A stretch of DNA of 5,832 nt from Lentisphaerota bacterium (lineage in GTDB: Bacteria; Verrucomicrobiota; Lentisphaeria; Oligosphaerales; JAFGRS01): NCBI GenBank assembly GCA_012514865.1, contig JAAYZO010000089.1, positions 1 to 5,832 on the forward strand, read 5' to 3'. Positions 1 to 4,980 of the stretch are shown here, in pieces. The translations under genes and the position numbers were made by a program. Within the stretch, counting starts at the first letter, position 1. Every line of letters starts with the position of its first letter. The notes beneath the pieces were generated by a model, which searched no databases, was not told the origin of the DNA, and saw only the letters and a list, made by a program, of their open reading frames with translations.

Positions 1-35
1 ACCCCTCCAGGGTGCATGGTGGGCAATCCGCGGTT

Positions 36-90
36 CCGGGGGTCGTACTCCGCACGACCCCCGGCTACGATCTTGCACCCCTCCAGGGTG
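36..90 (+). repeat. Two-hairpin palindromic repeat, copy 1
   Basis: The first hairpin is a perfect 11-bp stem (ccgggggtcgt at 36-46, acgacccccgg at 54-64) with a 7-nt loop. An 11-nt linker (ctacgatcttg, 65-75) leads to a small hairpin, caccc-ctcca-gggtg (76-90). The same small hairpin sequence occurs in part at 1-14, truncated by the window edge. The layout (strong stem, short linker starting ct-ac-ga, weak stem) matches copy 2 at 254-297. From memory, similar intergenic two-hairpin repeats are common in several bacterial phyla, but I cannot name a family. No terminal transposon features or U-tract were seen. Strand is arbitrary. Confidence 0.6.
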
Positions 91-135
91 ACCGAGAGAA
101 CGCTGACGCGATCTTCGAACAGCCCTGGCTGCCGG
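75..135 (+). repeat. Dispersed repeat, left copy (partner at 4917-4980)
   Basis: This segment starts with the small hairpin (gcacccctccagggtg) and continues to cagccctggctgccgg. It aligns with 4917-4980 in the same orientation. The leading 16 bases match apart from one inserted c, and the next 39 bases align without gaps at 28 of 39, including a shared final agccctggc. Both copies lie in gene-flanking sequence about 4.8 kb apart. It overlaps the two-hairpin element above and may be its right-hand extension. Confidence 0.5.
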
Positions 136-163
136 CCGGGGCTGATCGACGATCGCGTCAGCG
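101..163. repeat. Long inverted repeat, 13-bp perfect arms
   Basis: The arms are cgctgacgcgatc (101-113) and gatcgcgtcagcg (151-163), exact reverse complements. The 37-nt centre contains a second inverted repeat, cagccc (120-125) with gggctg (139-144). The whole could fold into a stacked hairpin or cruciform. No U-tract follows on either strand, so it does not look like an ordinary intrinsic terminator. The 9-mer gacgcgatc in the arm recurs at 5520-5528 upstream of the methyltransferase. Confidence 0.6.
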
Positions 164-253
164 CCCTCCTGGCCACCCTCGTATGGACCATGGCGGTGTC
201 ACGCGCGTGGTCTTGTCGCAGACCTTCAGCCTGCACTACGTCATGTCCGATGT

Positions 254-297
254 CCCAGGGCGTTGCCCTGGGCTGACGAATGATGCCCTTTCAGGGC
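254..297 (+). repeat. Two-hairpin palindromic repeat, copy 2
   Basis: A perfect 8-bp stem (cccagggc 254-261, gccctggg 265-272) has a 3-nt gtt loop. A 12-nt linker (ctgacgaatgat, 273-284) leads to a second hairpin, gccct-ttc-agggc (285-297). The layout is the same as 36-90: strong stem, linker starting ct and containing acga, then a weak stem. Aligning ggctgacgaatgatgc here with ggctacgatcttgc in copy 1 supports common origin although the stems differ. Differing stems with kept pairing is what a structure-selected repeat would show. Confidence 0.6.
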
Positions 298-409
298 GCC
301 AGACCGGCGGGACACAGGCAGGCGTCGCAAGCGATGTACCGCCCTGCCATATCCGGCGCTCCCCGGGCGCCGGTGATCCGGCTGAAGGGGCGCCAGAACC
401 GGACGTTCA

Positions 410-425
410 GGCAGCCCCGGCTGCC
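410..425 (-). terminator. Hairpin just downstream of the epimerase stop
   Basis: Read on the minus strand, a stem ggcagcc/ggctgcc with a 2-nt centre (or 6 bp with a 4-nt loop) begins about 7 nt after the epimerase stop codon. Position and strength suit transcript-end protection or a weak terminator for the pdxS-pdxT-epimerase transcript. No run of T follows, so efficient intrinsic termination is doubtful. Confidence 0.35.
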
Positions 426-432
426 GGCGGCG

Positions 433-1347
433 TCAGCGCAGGCCGGTGTCGTGCATCCAGCGCACGGCCCGTTCCAGGGTCTGCTCGGGCGTGTAGGCCG
501 GGCGGTAGCCCAGGTTGGCGAGCGCGCTGATGTCGGGGCACATGTTGGCCTGGAAGTGCCAGTGCGCCCCGGGATCGGGCAGGACCTCGTTCACGAAGCG
601 CTCCCAGCTCACCAGCTCGACCGGCAGGCGGACGCCGTAGAGGGCGCCGTAGGTCTCGACGAGCTGGAGCGCGGTCAGGGCGTAGGCGCTGCCGACCGTG
701 AAGAGCTGGCCGGCCGCGGCGGCGCGCTGCTGCACGACGCGGACGAAGGCGCGGGCGATGTCCTCGGCATCGCAGGGGCCGATGAGGACACTCCCGGGGT
801 CGGGGAGGACGACGGTCTCGCCACGGCGGTGCGAGCGGTGCACCTCGAGGCTGCGGCCGCCGCGGCACTCGAGCGGGATCTTGCCCGGGCCGCAGATGTT
901 CGGGGGCAGGATCGCCGAGAAGGCCATGCCCGCCGCCGCGGCGCGCTCGCGGGTCTCGAGGAGCTGGCGGTAACGGCGCGCGTAGCCCTCGAATCGGCAG
1001 GGTGCCTGAGTCACCGGCGGGGTCGGCACCAGCCGCGGCAGGCCGAGCATCCACAGCGATCCGCAGACGACGAGGTGCTCGCAGGTGCCGCGCAGGGCCT
1101 CGAAGAGCCCCGGCGTGTCGCCCTGGAGGATGTCGATGACCACCTCCGGGCGCAGGGCCTGCACCGCGGCGGTCCAGCCGGGGACGCCGTAGGCCTGGGT
1201 TACGGTCTGCACACCCGACCAGGCGGCGCCCTCCGGCCGCGGCGTCCGGCCCGAGCTGAGCACGGTCACCTCGTGACCCGCCGAGACCAGCATCGGGGTC
1301 AGGAACCGCCCGATGTGACCGGTGCCACCGATGACGCAGATTCGCAT
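433..1347 (-). CDS. NAD(P)-binding epimerase/dehydratase-like protein (atypical SDR)
   Basis: A 304-residue protein of the extended short-chain dehydrogenase/epimerase fold, probably cytosolic. The N-terminus MRICVIGGTGHIGRFL is a classic Rossmann beta-alpha turn (GGTGHIG, residues 7-13). SSGR (31-34) ends the second strand, where NADP-preferring members often carry arginine. CGSLWMLG (95-102) sits where the catalytic Ser/Thr is expected, and ILPPNICGPG matches the family's later 'RPxNxxGPG' turn. The expected YxxxK is not clean: the candidate Y122 is followed by ARRY with no lysine, so catalysis may differ or be lost, as in atypical SDRs. The start has a strong AGGAGG (complement 1357-1362) 9 nt upstream. 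The gene follows pdxT by 64 bp with no visible terminator, suggesting co-transcription. The substrate is unknown, and a link to vitamin B6 is inferred only from position. Confidence 0.85.
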   Translation of the reverse strand: MRICVIGGTGHIGRFLTPMLVSAGHEVTVLSSGRTPRPEGAAWSGVQTVTQAYGVPGWTAAVQALRPEVVIDILQGDTPGLFEALRGTCEHLVVCGSLWMLGLPRLVPTPPVTQAPCRFEGYARRYRQLLETRERAAAAGMAFSAILPPNICGPGKIPLECRGGRSLEVHRSHRRGETVVLPDPGSVLIGPCDAEDIARAFVRVVQQRAAAAGQLFTVGSAYALTALQLVETYGALYGVRLPVELVSWERFVNEVLPDPGAHWHFQANMCPDISALANLGYRPAYTPEQTLERAVRWMHDTGLR

Positions 1348-1356
1348 GTCGAGGAT

Positions 1357-1362
1357 CCTCCT
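1357..1362 (-). promoter_or_regulatory. Shine-Dalgarno of the epimerase-like gene
   Basis: AGGAGG on the minus strand, 9 nt before the ATG at 1347. It is the strongest ribosome binding site in the pdx operon, which fixes the start and suggests independent initiation rather than coupling to pdxT. It overlaps a 10-bp palindrome, gaggatcctc (1351-1360). Confidence 0.7.
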
Positions 1363-1411
1363 GGAACAGCGCCGCGCGCCGACGGCGGCCGGCAGCCGCG
1401 CCTGATTGATC

Positions 1412-2053
1412 CTAACATAGCCGCGTTTGCGGCGCCAGGAAGGGCCGCGTGGCGGTCACCGCGGTCGGGGGGGCGACCTCGAGGCCGCAGCGTTCGGCGA
1501 AGTGGCGGTGGAAGGCCAGGCTCTCGGCGAGTTCCGGGTGGAAGACGGTGGCCAGGTCGCCGGCGGGGCTCTCGACGGCGGCGACGTAGCCATCCAGGCT
1601 CAGGAGGACGCGCAGGTCCGGCCCGACCCGGAGGATCTGCGGTGCCCGGATGAAGACCAGGGGCACCGGCTCGGCGCTGACCGCCGGCACCTGGGCGTGG
1701 CAGCGGAAGCTGTCGAGCTGCGAGCCGAAGGCGTTGCGTCGGATGGCCATGTCCATCAGGCCGAGGTGCGGGTCTTCGCCCTCGACCTCGGCCGCCATCA
1801 GGATGGCGCCGGCGCAGGTGCCCCAGAGGCGCAGGCCGCCCTCACGCCAGGCCGCGACGATGGCCTCGCCGAGGCCGGTCAACCGCAGCAGCCGGCCCAG
1901 GCAGGTGCTCTCGCCGCCCGGCAGAATCGGGCCGCGGAGGCCCGCCAGGTCGGCGACCTGGCGGACCTCACGCACCGCCAGGCCGAGGGCCTGGAGGTGG
2001 TGGCGGTGCTCGATGACGCCGCCCTGCAGGGCCAGAATGCCGATCGCGGCCAT
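1412..2053 (-). CDS. pdxT: PLP synthase glutaminase subunit PdxT
   Basis: Class I glutamine amidotransferase of the DXP-independent vitamin B6 pathway. It hydrolyses glutamine and channels ammonia to PdxS in the cytosolic PdxS-PdxT complex. With the ATG at 2053 the protein has 213 residues. Diagnostic motifs in order: IGILALQGG (4-12), LPGGEST (44-50), GTCAG with nucleophile C80, FIRAP (134-138) and FHPEL with the catalytic pair H172 and E174. The spacing agrees with characterised PdxT enzymes. The C-terminus runs about 15-20 residues longer than many homologues. An in-frame GTG at 2065 would add four residues (MAGN) inside pdxS, but the ATG directly precedes the conserved strand. The ATG lies one base after the pdxS stop, so translational coupling is likely; a GGAG lies about 13 nt upstream, rather far. 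Confidence 0.96.
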   Translation of the reverse strand: MAAIGILALQGGVIEHRHHLQALGLAVREVRQVADLAGLRGPILPGGESTCLGRLLRLTGLGEAIVAAWREGGLRLWGTCAGAILMAAEVEGEDPHLGLMDMAIRRNAFGSQLDSFRCHAQVPAVSAEPVPLVFIRAPQILRVGPDLRVLLSLDGYVAAVESPAGDLATVFHPELAESLAFHRHFAERCGLEVAPPTAVTATRPFLAPQTRLC

Positions 2054-2054
2054 G

Positions 2055-2936
2055 TTACCAGCCACGCTCCGCCATGCGCTGGCCCGCCGGGATGGTGCCG
2101 ATCTCGATGCCGGGCATCGCCTCGCCCAGGTTCATCGAGGCCTCGAGGACCTTCGCCGGGTCGTTGTAGTGCGCCACCGCCTGCACAATCGCCTTGGCAC
2201 GGCGCGACGGGTTGGCGCTCTTGAAGATGCCCGAGCCGACGAAGACGCCGTCGCAGCCCATCTGCATCATCAGCGCCGCGTCCGCCGGCGTGGCAATGCC
2301 GCCGGCCGCGAAGTTCACCACCGGCAACCGCCCCAGCTCGCGCACCACCCGCGCCAGTTCCACCGCGAAGCCGTGATCCTTGCAGTACGGCACCAGCTCC
2401 TCGGCCGCCAGGTGCTGCAGGTCGCGGACCTCGCGGTTCATCGTGCGCATGTGCCGCACCGCCTCGACCACGTTGCCCGTACCCGCCTCGCCCTTGGTCC
2501 GGATCATCGCCGCGCCTTCACTCACCCGGCGCAGGGCCTCGCCGAGATTGCGGGCGCCGCAGACGAAGGGGATGCGGAAGGCGTGCTTGTCGATGTGGCA
2601 CTCGTCGTCGGCCGGGGTCAGCACTTCGCTCTCGTCGATGTAGTCGATCCCCAGGGCCTCGAGGAGCTGCGCCTCGACCCAGTGGCCGATGCGCGCCTTG
2701 GCCATCACGGGAATCGTCACCGCGGCCTTGATCGCCTGGATCATCTCCGGCGCCGACATGCGCGCCACGCCGCCCTGAGCACGGATCTCCGAGGGCACGC
2801 GCTCCAACGCCATCACCGCCACCGCGCCGGCTTCCTGCGCAATCTGCGCCTGCTCGACGTTCGTCACATCCATGATCACGCCGCCCTTCAGCATCTGCGC
2901 GAGCTGGACATTCAACTGGTACCGATCGCTGCTCAT
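2055..2936 (-). CDS. pdxS: PLP synthase lyase subunit PdxS
   Basis: The synthase subunit of DXP-independent PLP synthesis. It joins ribose 5-phosphate, glyceraldehyde 3-phosphate and PdxT-derived ammonia on a TIM-barrel (typically a dodecamer). The 293 residues are full length for the family. Key residues are present: D23 in VIMDVTN, K80 in PVMAKARIGH (first sugar-binding lysine) and K148 in MIRTKGEAGTGN (swinging lysine), one residue lower than the Bacillus numbering as I recall it. The phosphate-binding FAAGGIATPADAA and GVFVGSGIF segments and the conserved C-terminal RMAERGW are intact. The ATG at 2936 has GGAGG (complement 2947-2951) 10 nt upstream. First gene of the minus-strand operon, transcribed away from pdxR. 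Confidence 0.98.
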   Translation of the reverse strand: MSSDRYQLNVQLAQMLKGGVIMDVTNVEQAQIAQEAGAVAVMALERVPSEIRAQGGVARMSAPEMIQAIKAAVTIPVMAKARIGHWVEAQLLEALGIDYIDESEVLTPADDECHIDKHAFRIPFVCGARNLGEALRRVSEGAAMIRTKGEAGTGNVVEAVRHMRTMNREVRDLQHLAAEELVPYCKDHGFAVELARVVRELGRLPVVNFAAGGIATPADAALMMQMGCDGVFVGSGIFKSANPSRRAKAIVQAVAHYNDPAKVLEASMNLGEAMPGIEIGTIPAGQRMAERGW

Positions 2937-3023
2937 GGCTATGGTGCCTCCATACTGCTCCCGGCAGGACGCCCCACGGCGCCCGACGGGATGCGGTGAC
3001 GTTCCGTCTGGTCACGGTCGATA
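2937..3023 (-). other. Probable 5' leader of the pdxST transcript
   Basis: If the minus-strand promoter at 3030-3058 is correct, transcription starts near 3023-3024 and leaves an untranslated leader of about 87 nt before pdxS. It carries the pdxS Shine-Dalgarno (complement 2947-2951). I see no known riboswitch pattern and no strong hairpin. A short inverted repeat, gtgac (2996-3000)/gtcac (3011-3015), is too weak and widely spaced to assign. Confidence 0.4.
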
Positions 3024-3037
3024 CCATGGACTATAGT
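3009..3037 (+). promoter_or_regulatory. Predicted sigma70-type promoter of pdxR
   Basis: The -10 is TATAGT (3032-3037, 5/6 to consensus). The -35 is TGGTCA (3009-3014, 4/6), with a spacer of exactly 17 bp. Only five bases separate the -10 from the pdxR ATG at 3043, so initiation would fall on or next to the ATG. No Shine-Dalgarno precedes that ATG, which also points to a leaderless transcript. Confidence 0.5.
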
Positions 3038-3096
3038 GGACTATGCCACGTAAGCCAATCATCCCCCGATGCGACTTAAGCGCACTATACCACTTG
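3023..3096. promoter_or_regulatory. Predicted PdxR operator: two direct half-sites plus one inverted
   Basis: tggactat occurs at 3027-3034 and again at 3037-3044, a direct repeat with a 10-bp period, so both face the same side of the helix. As I recall, the Corynebacterium PdxR motif is AAAGTGGW(T)CTA. Against AAAGTGGACTA, 3033-3043 (atagtggacta) matches 10 of 11 and 3023-3033 matches 8 of 11. A third, inverted site at 3086-3096 reads caagtggtata on the minus strand (9 of 11 with W as T) and lies inside pdxR. Direct plus inverted half-sites agree with what I recall for Bacillus clausii PdxR. The two direct sites cover both -10 elements and the pdxR start codon, which favours autorepression; the effect on pdxST is less clear. 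Confidence 0.55.
3030..3058 (-). promoter_or_regulatory. Predicted sigma70-type promoter of pdxS-pdxT
   Basis: On the minus strand the -10 is TATAGT (plus-strand 3030-3035) and the -35 is TTGGCT (plus-strand 3053-3058, 4/6), also with a 17-bp spacer. Because ACTATAGT (3030-3037) is its own reverse complement, this -10 overlaps the pdxR -10 almost completely, so RNA polymerase could occupy only one direction at a time. The -35 lies inside the first codons of pdxR. Confidence 0.45.
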
Positions 3097-4485
3097 GAGC
3101 GCGCTGACCCCCGCCCGCTGTATGTGCAGTTGGCGGACCAGCTCGAGCGCGCGATTCGCGATGGGGCCTTGGGTCCGGGGGAGCGTCTGCCCTCGGCGCG
3201 GTCCTTGGCGGCGGCGCTGTCGACGACGCCGGTGACGGTGCACCAGGCCTTTCAGCGTCTGCGCAGTCGTGGCCTGGCGGCCTCACGGGTGGGCAGTGGC
3301 ACGTACGTCGCGGGGAGTCGTCCGGCGGCGGCCGCGTCGGCGGGCCTGGCGGCGCACGTCTCCCTGGACCGCCGTGAGCCGCCGGCGGCGCTGTTTCCGG
3401 CCGATGTGATTCGTCAGATCATGGATCGGATCCTGGATGACGAAGGGGGCGAGGCCTTTGCCTACGGCGATCCGGGCGGCGACCGTGATTTGAAGGAGGT
3501 CCTGAGCGGCGACCTGGTGGAAGCGGGCTTTGGTCTGTCGGGTCGGGATCTGGTGGTGTTCAGCGGGGCGCAGCAGGCCCTGAGTCTGCTGTTCCGGGCG
3601 CATCTGCAGCGTGGCGACTGGGTGGTGGTGGAGCGTCCGACCTACCCGGGGGTGCTGCGTCTGCTGCAGCAGGCCGGGGCGCGTGTCGAGGCGGTGGATG
3701 TCGGTCCGGACGGCCCGGATCCGGAGCGTCTGGCGCAGGTCCTGGACATGCGTCCGGTGCGGCTGGTGTACAGCCTGCCGGTGTACCACAACCCGACGGG
3801 CCTCTGCTGGTCGGTCGAGTGCAAGCGGCGGGTGGCGGAGCTCTGTGCCGCGCGCGGCGTCGTGCTGGTGGAGGACGACGCCCTGAGCGGGGTCGACTTC
3901 GGCCACGGCCGGCCGCGGGCCCTGGCCGCCTGCGCCCCGGCCTGCCGGAATGTGGTCTACGTGCGCAGCTTCTCGATGATCCTCATGCCGGGCTTCCGCC
4001 TGGGGTACTGCCTGGCGCCACGGGAACTCGCCAATACCCTCAAGCGCGCCAAGGAGGAGGCCGACCTGCTGACCTCGGGGTTCTTCCAGCGTGTCCTCTG
4101 CCGCTTCATCTCCGAGGGCCACATGCGCCGCCACCTGACCCTGATCGAGCCGTACTACCGCGACCTCTTCGCCCAGGCCACGGCCGCCGCGGCGGCCATC
4201 CTGGCGCCGGCGGGCTTCACCCTGACGCCGGGAGTCGGCGGCCCGAGCCTGTGGGGCCGTCTGCCCGAGGGCGTCCCCGGCGGACTCTTCGGAAGGCACT
4301 GCATTCGCGAGGGCGTCGGGGTGGTGCCGGGCGAGTCGTACAGCCTGGACCAGTCCACTGCCGACGGCGTCGGCCTGGCCTTCAGCCGGCTGCACCCGGA
4401 GGCCTGGGAGGAGGGCCTGCGACGCGTCGCGCGTGCCGCCGACGCGGCCCGCCGCGAGGCCCGCGCCGGCCAGGCCGGCCGCTGA
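3043..4485 (+). CDS. pdxR: MocR/GntR-type transcriptional regulator, probable PdxR
   Basis: A 480-residue DNA-binding regulator with an aminotransferase-like domain, expected to sense PLP and control the divergent pdxST genes. Residues about 24-90 are a GntR winged helix (ERLPSARSLAAALSTTPVTV, then VGSGTYV). About 110-465 resemble a fold-type I aminotransferase: SGAQQAL (174-180), PTYPG (199-203), HNPTG (249-253), VEDD (276-279) and PGFRLGY (316-322). The Schiff-base lysine of the usual SFSKxLxPGxR motif is M312 (SFSMILMPGFR), and the tyrosine usually just after VEDD is missing (ALSG). Either PLP binds non-covalently or another ligand is sensed. The ATG at 3043 is the only plausible start: an in-frame stop lies at 3034 and there is no Shine-Dalgarno. 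Arginine codons shift from CGT-rich before about 3840 to CGC-rich after it. PdxR is assigned from fold plus neighbourhood. Confidence 0.85.
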   Translation: MPRKPIIPRCDLSALYHLERADPRPLYVQLADQLERAIRDGALGPGERLPSARSLAAALSTTPVTVHQAFQRLRSRGLAASRVGSGTYVAGSRPAAAASAGLAAHVSLDRREPPAALFPADVIRQIMDRILDDEGGEAFAYGDPGGDRDLKEVLSGDLVEAGFGLSGRDLVVFSGAQQALSLLFRAHLQRGDWVVVERPTYPGVLRLLQQAGARVEAVDVGPDGPDPERLAQVLDMRPVRLVYSLPVYHNPTGLCWSVECKRRVAELCAARGVVLVEDDALSGVDFGHGRPRALAACAPACRNVVYVRSFSMILMPGFRLGYCLAPRELANTLKRAKEEADLLTSGFFQRVLCRFISEGHMRRHLTLIEPYYRDLFAQATAAAAAILAPAGFTLTPGVGGPSLWGRLPEGVPGGLFGRHCIREGVGVVPGESYSLDQSTADGVGLAFSRLHPEAWEEGLRRVARAADAARREARAGQAGR

Positions 4486-4541
4486 ACGATCCCGCTGCGG
4501 CCGGCGAGTGGCGACGAGGTGGAGGCCGACCGCGAGGGCGC

Positions 4542-4763
4542 CTACTTGCCGGCGCGGCTACGGCGCAGCCAGGTCCGCACCACGATCAGGAGCGAGCTGC
4601 CGGTGAACATCCCGAGGATGTACACGACGATCACCAGGAGCGCCAGCGGCAGCCGCGCCTGCATCGAGAGCAGCCGCACCGTGACGTGCGACAGGTTCTG
4701 GCCGGTGAACACGAGCACCGCCGCGGTCAGGAGGATCATCAGTGCCAGGTAGAGGTAGCGCAT
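4542..4763 (-). CDS. lapA: LapA-like small inner-membrane protein (DUF1049 type)
   Basis: A 73-residue membrane protein beginning MRYLYLALMILL. There are two membrane segments (about 3-20 and 38-62) joined by FTGQNLSHVTVRLLSMQARLP, the typical LapA/DUF1049 pattern of 'F-x-x-QN-x-x-x-V-x-V'. The basic tail is RTWLRRSRAGK. In Enterobacteria LapA acts with LapB in control of lipopolysaccharide assembly, and lapB normally follows. Here no lapB is adjacent: the gene faces pdxR tail to tail with 56 bp between. An upstream in-frame GTG at 4838 would add 25 residues, but those are non-family and come from a 22-bp palindrome, so I chose the ATG at 4763. Its ribosome binding site is weak (GGAG about 13 nt upstream). 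The family call is good; the cellular role is inferred. Confidence 0.8.
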   Translation of the reverse strand: MRYLYLALMILLTAAVLVFTGQNLSHVTVRLLSMQARLPLALLVIVVYILGMFTGSSLLIVVRTWLRRSRAGK

Positions 4764-4801
4764 GGCCTGTCGTGCTCCGGTGATGGACTCGAGGGGCGCC
4801 G

Positions 4802-4834
4802 CGCGGAAGGGGCCGCGCGCGGCCCCTTGCCGCG
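4802..4834. repeat. Strong hairpin between methyltransferase gene and lapA
   Basis: A perfect 22-bp palindrome spans 4807-4828 (arms aaggggccgc and gcggcccctt around gc). It is extended by cgcgg (4802-4806) pairing with ccgcg (4830-4834) across a one-base bulge. On the minus strand it lies after the methyltransferase stop (4962) and before lapA (4763). It could end or stabilise the upstream transcript, but no T-run follows beyond the two T of the stem. Confidence 0.5.
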
Positions 4835-4916
4835 GCACTCATGCTACCGTCGCCGGCCGCCCCTGTCAAGCGGCATCAGCGCCGCCGATGGGCTGTCTGC
4901 GGGGGGCGGTAATCCG

Positions 4917-4980
4917 GCACCCCCTCCAGGGTGACCCGGTCAGCGCCGAGGCGCTCTTCAGTCAGCCCTGGCGCCGCCGG
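4917..4980 (+). repeat. Dispersed repeat, right copy (partner at 75-135)
   Basis: It begins gcaccccctccagggtgacc and ends cagccctggcgccgccgg, aligned ungapped over 39 bases (28 identical) with the left copy after the small hairpin. The right end includes the last codons and stop of the methyltransferase gene (tca at 4962-4964), so gene end and repeat overlap. It contains an extra short palindrome, agcgccgaggcgct (4942-4955), that could act at the transcript end on the minus strand. The strong stem of the two-hairpin element is not present here, so this would be a partial copy. Confidence 0.45.

Larger units (their letters stand above)
1..432. other. Non-coding, repeat-rich region left of the epimerase gene
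   Basis: No reading frame here has a recognisable protein, a good ribosome binding site or a plausible composition. The long plus-strand frames that cross it run antisense through the epimerase gene and are shadows. The region holds several inverted repeats: a partial small hairpin at 1-14, an 11-bp stem at 36-64, a small hairpin at 76-90, a 13-bp inverted repeat at 101-113/151-163, two hairpins at 254-272 and 285-297, and a hairpin at 410-425 just past the epimerase stop. It looks like an intergenic landing area for palindromic repeats between the pdx operon and whatever lies further left. Confidence 0.7.

Noticed and set aside
280..1653. Long plus-strand frame antisense to the epimerase gene
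   Set aside because: No domain is recognisable and the composition is that of a high-GC shadow frame; the minus strand holds a clear Rossmann protein with a strong ribosome binding site.
2054..2065. GTG start of pdxT at 2065
   Set aside because: It adds only MAGN before the conserved MAAIGILALQGG and has GGAG just one base away, too close; the ATG at 2053 fits the family.
2996..3015. CRP-like inverted repeat gtgac/gtcac
   Set aside because: The half-sites are too far apart for a CRP site and the flanking bases do not match.
2937..3023. PLP riboswitch in the pdxS leader
   Set aside because: No recognised riboswitch fold is visible, and control is better explained by the PdxR half-sites.
4486..4541. 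Bidirectional terminator between pdxR and lapA
   Set aside because: Only short GC palindromes and no T-run on either strand; nothing could be supported.
4764..4838. Longer LapA starting at GTG 4838
   Set aside because: The added 25 residues are not LapA-like and are translated from a strong palindrome.
3819..4934. Second plus-strand frame inside and beyond pdxR
   Set aside because: It is an out-of-frame Gly/Arg/Pro-rich shadow crossing the pdxR stop and the lapA gene.
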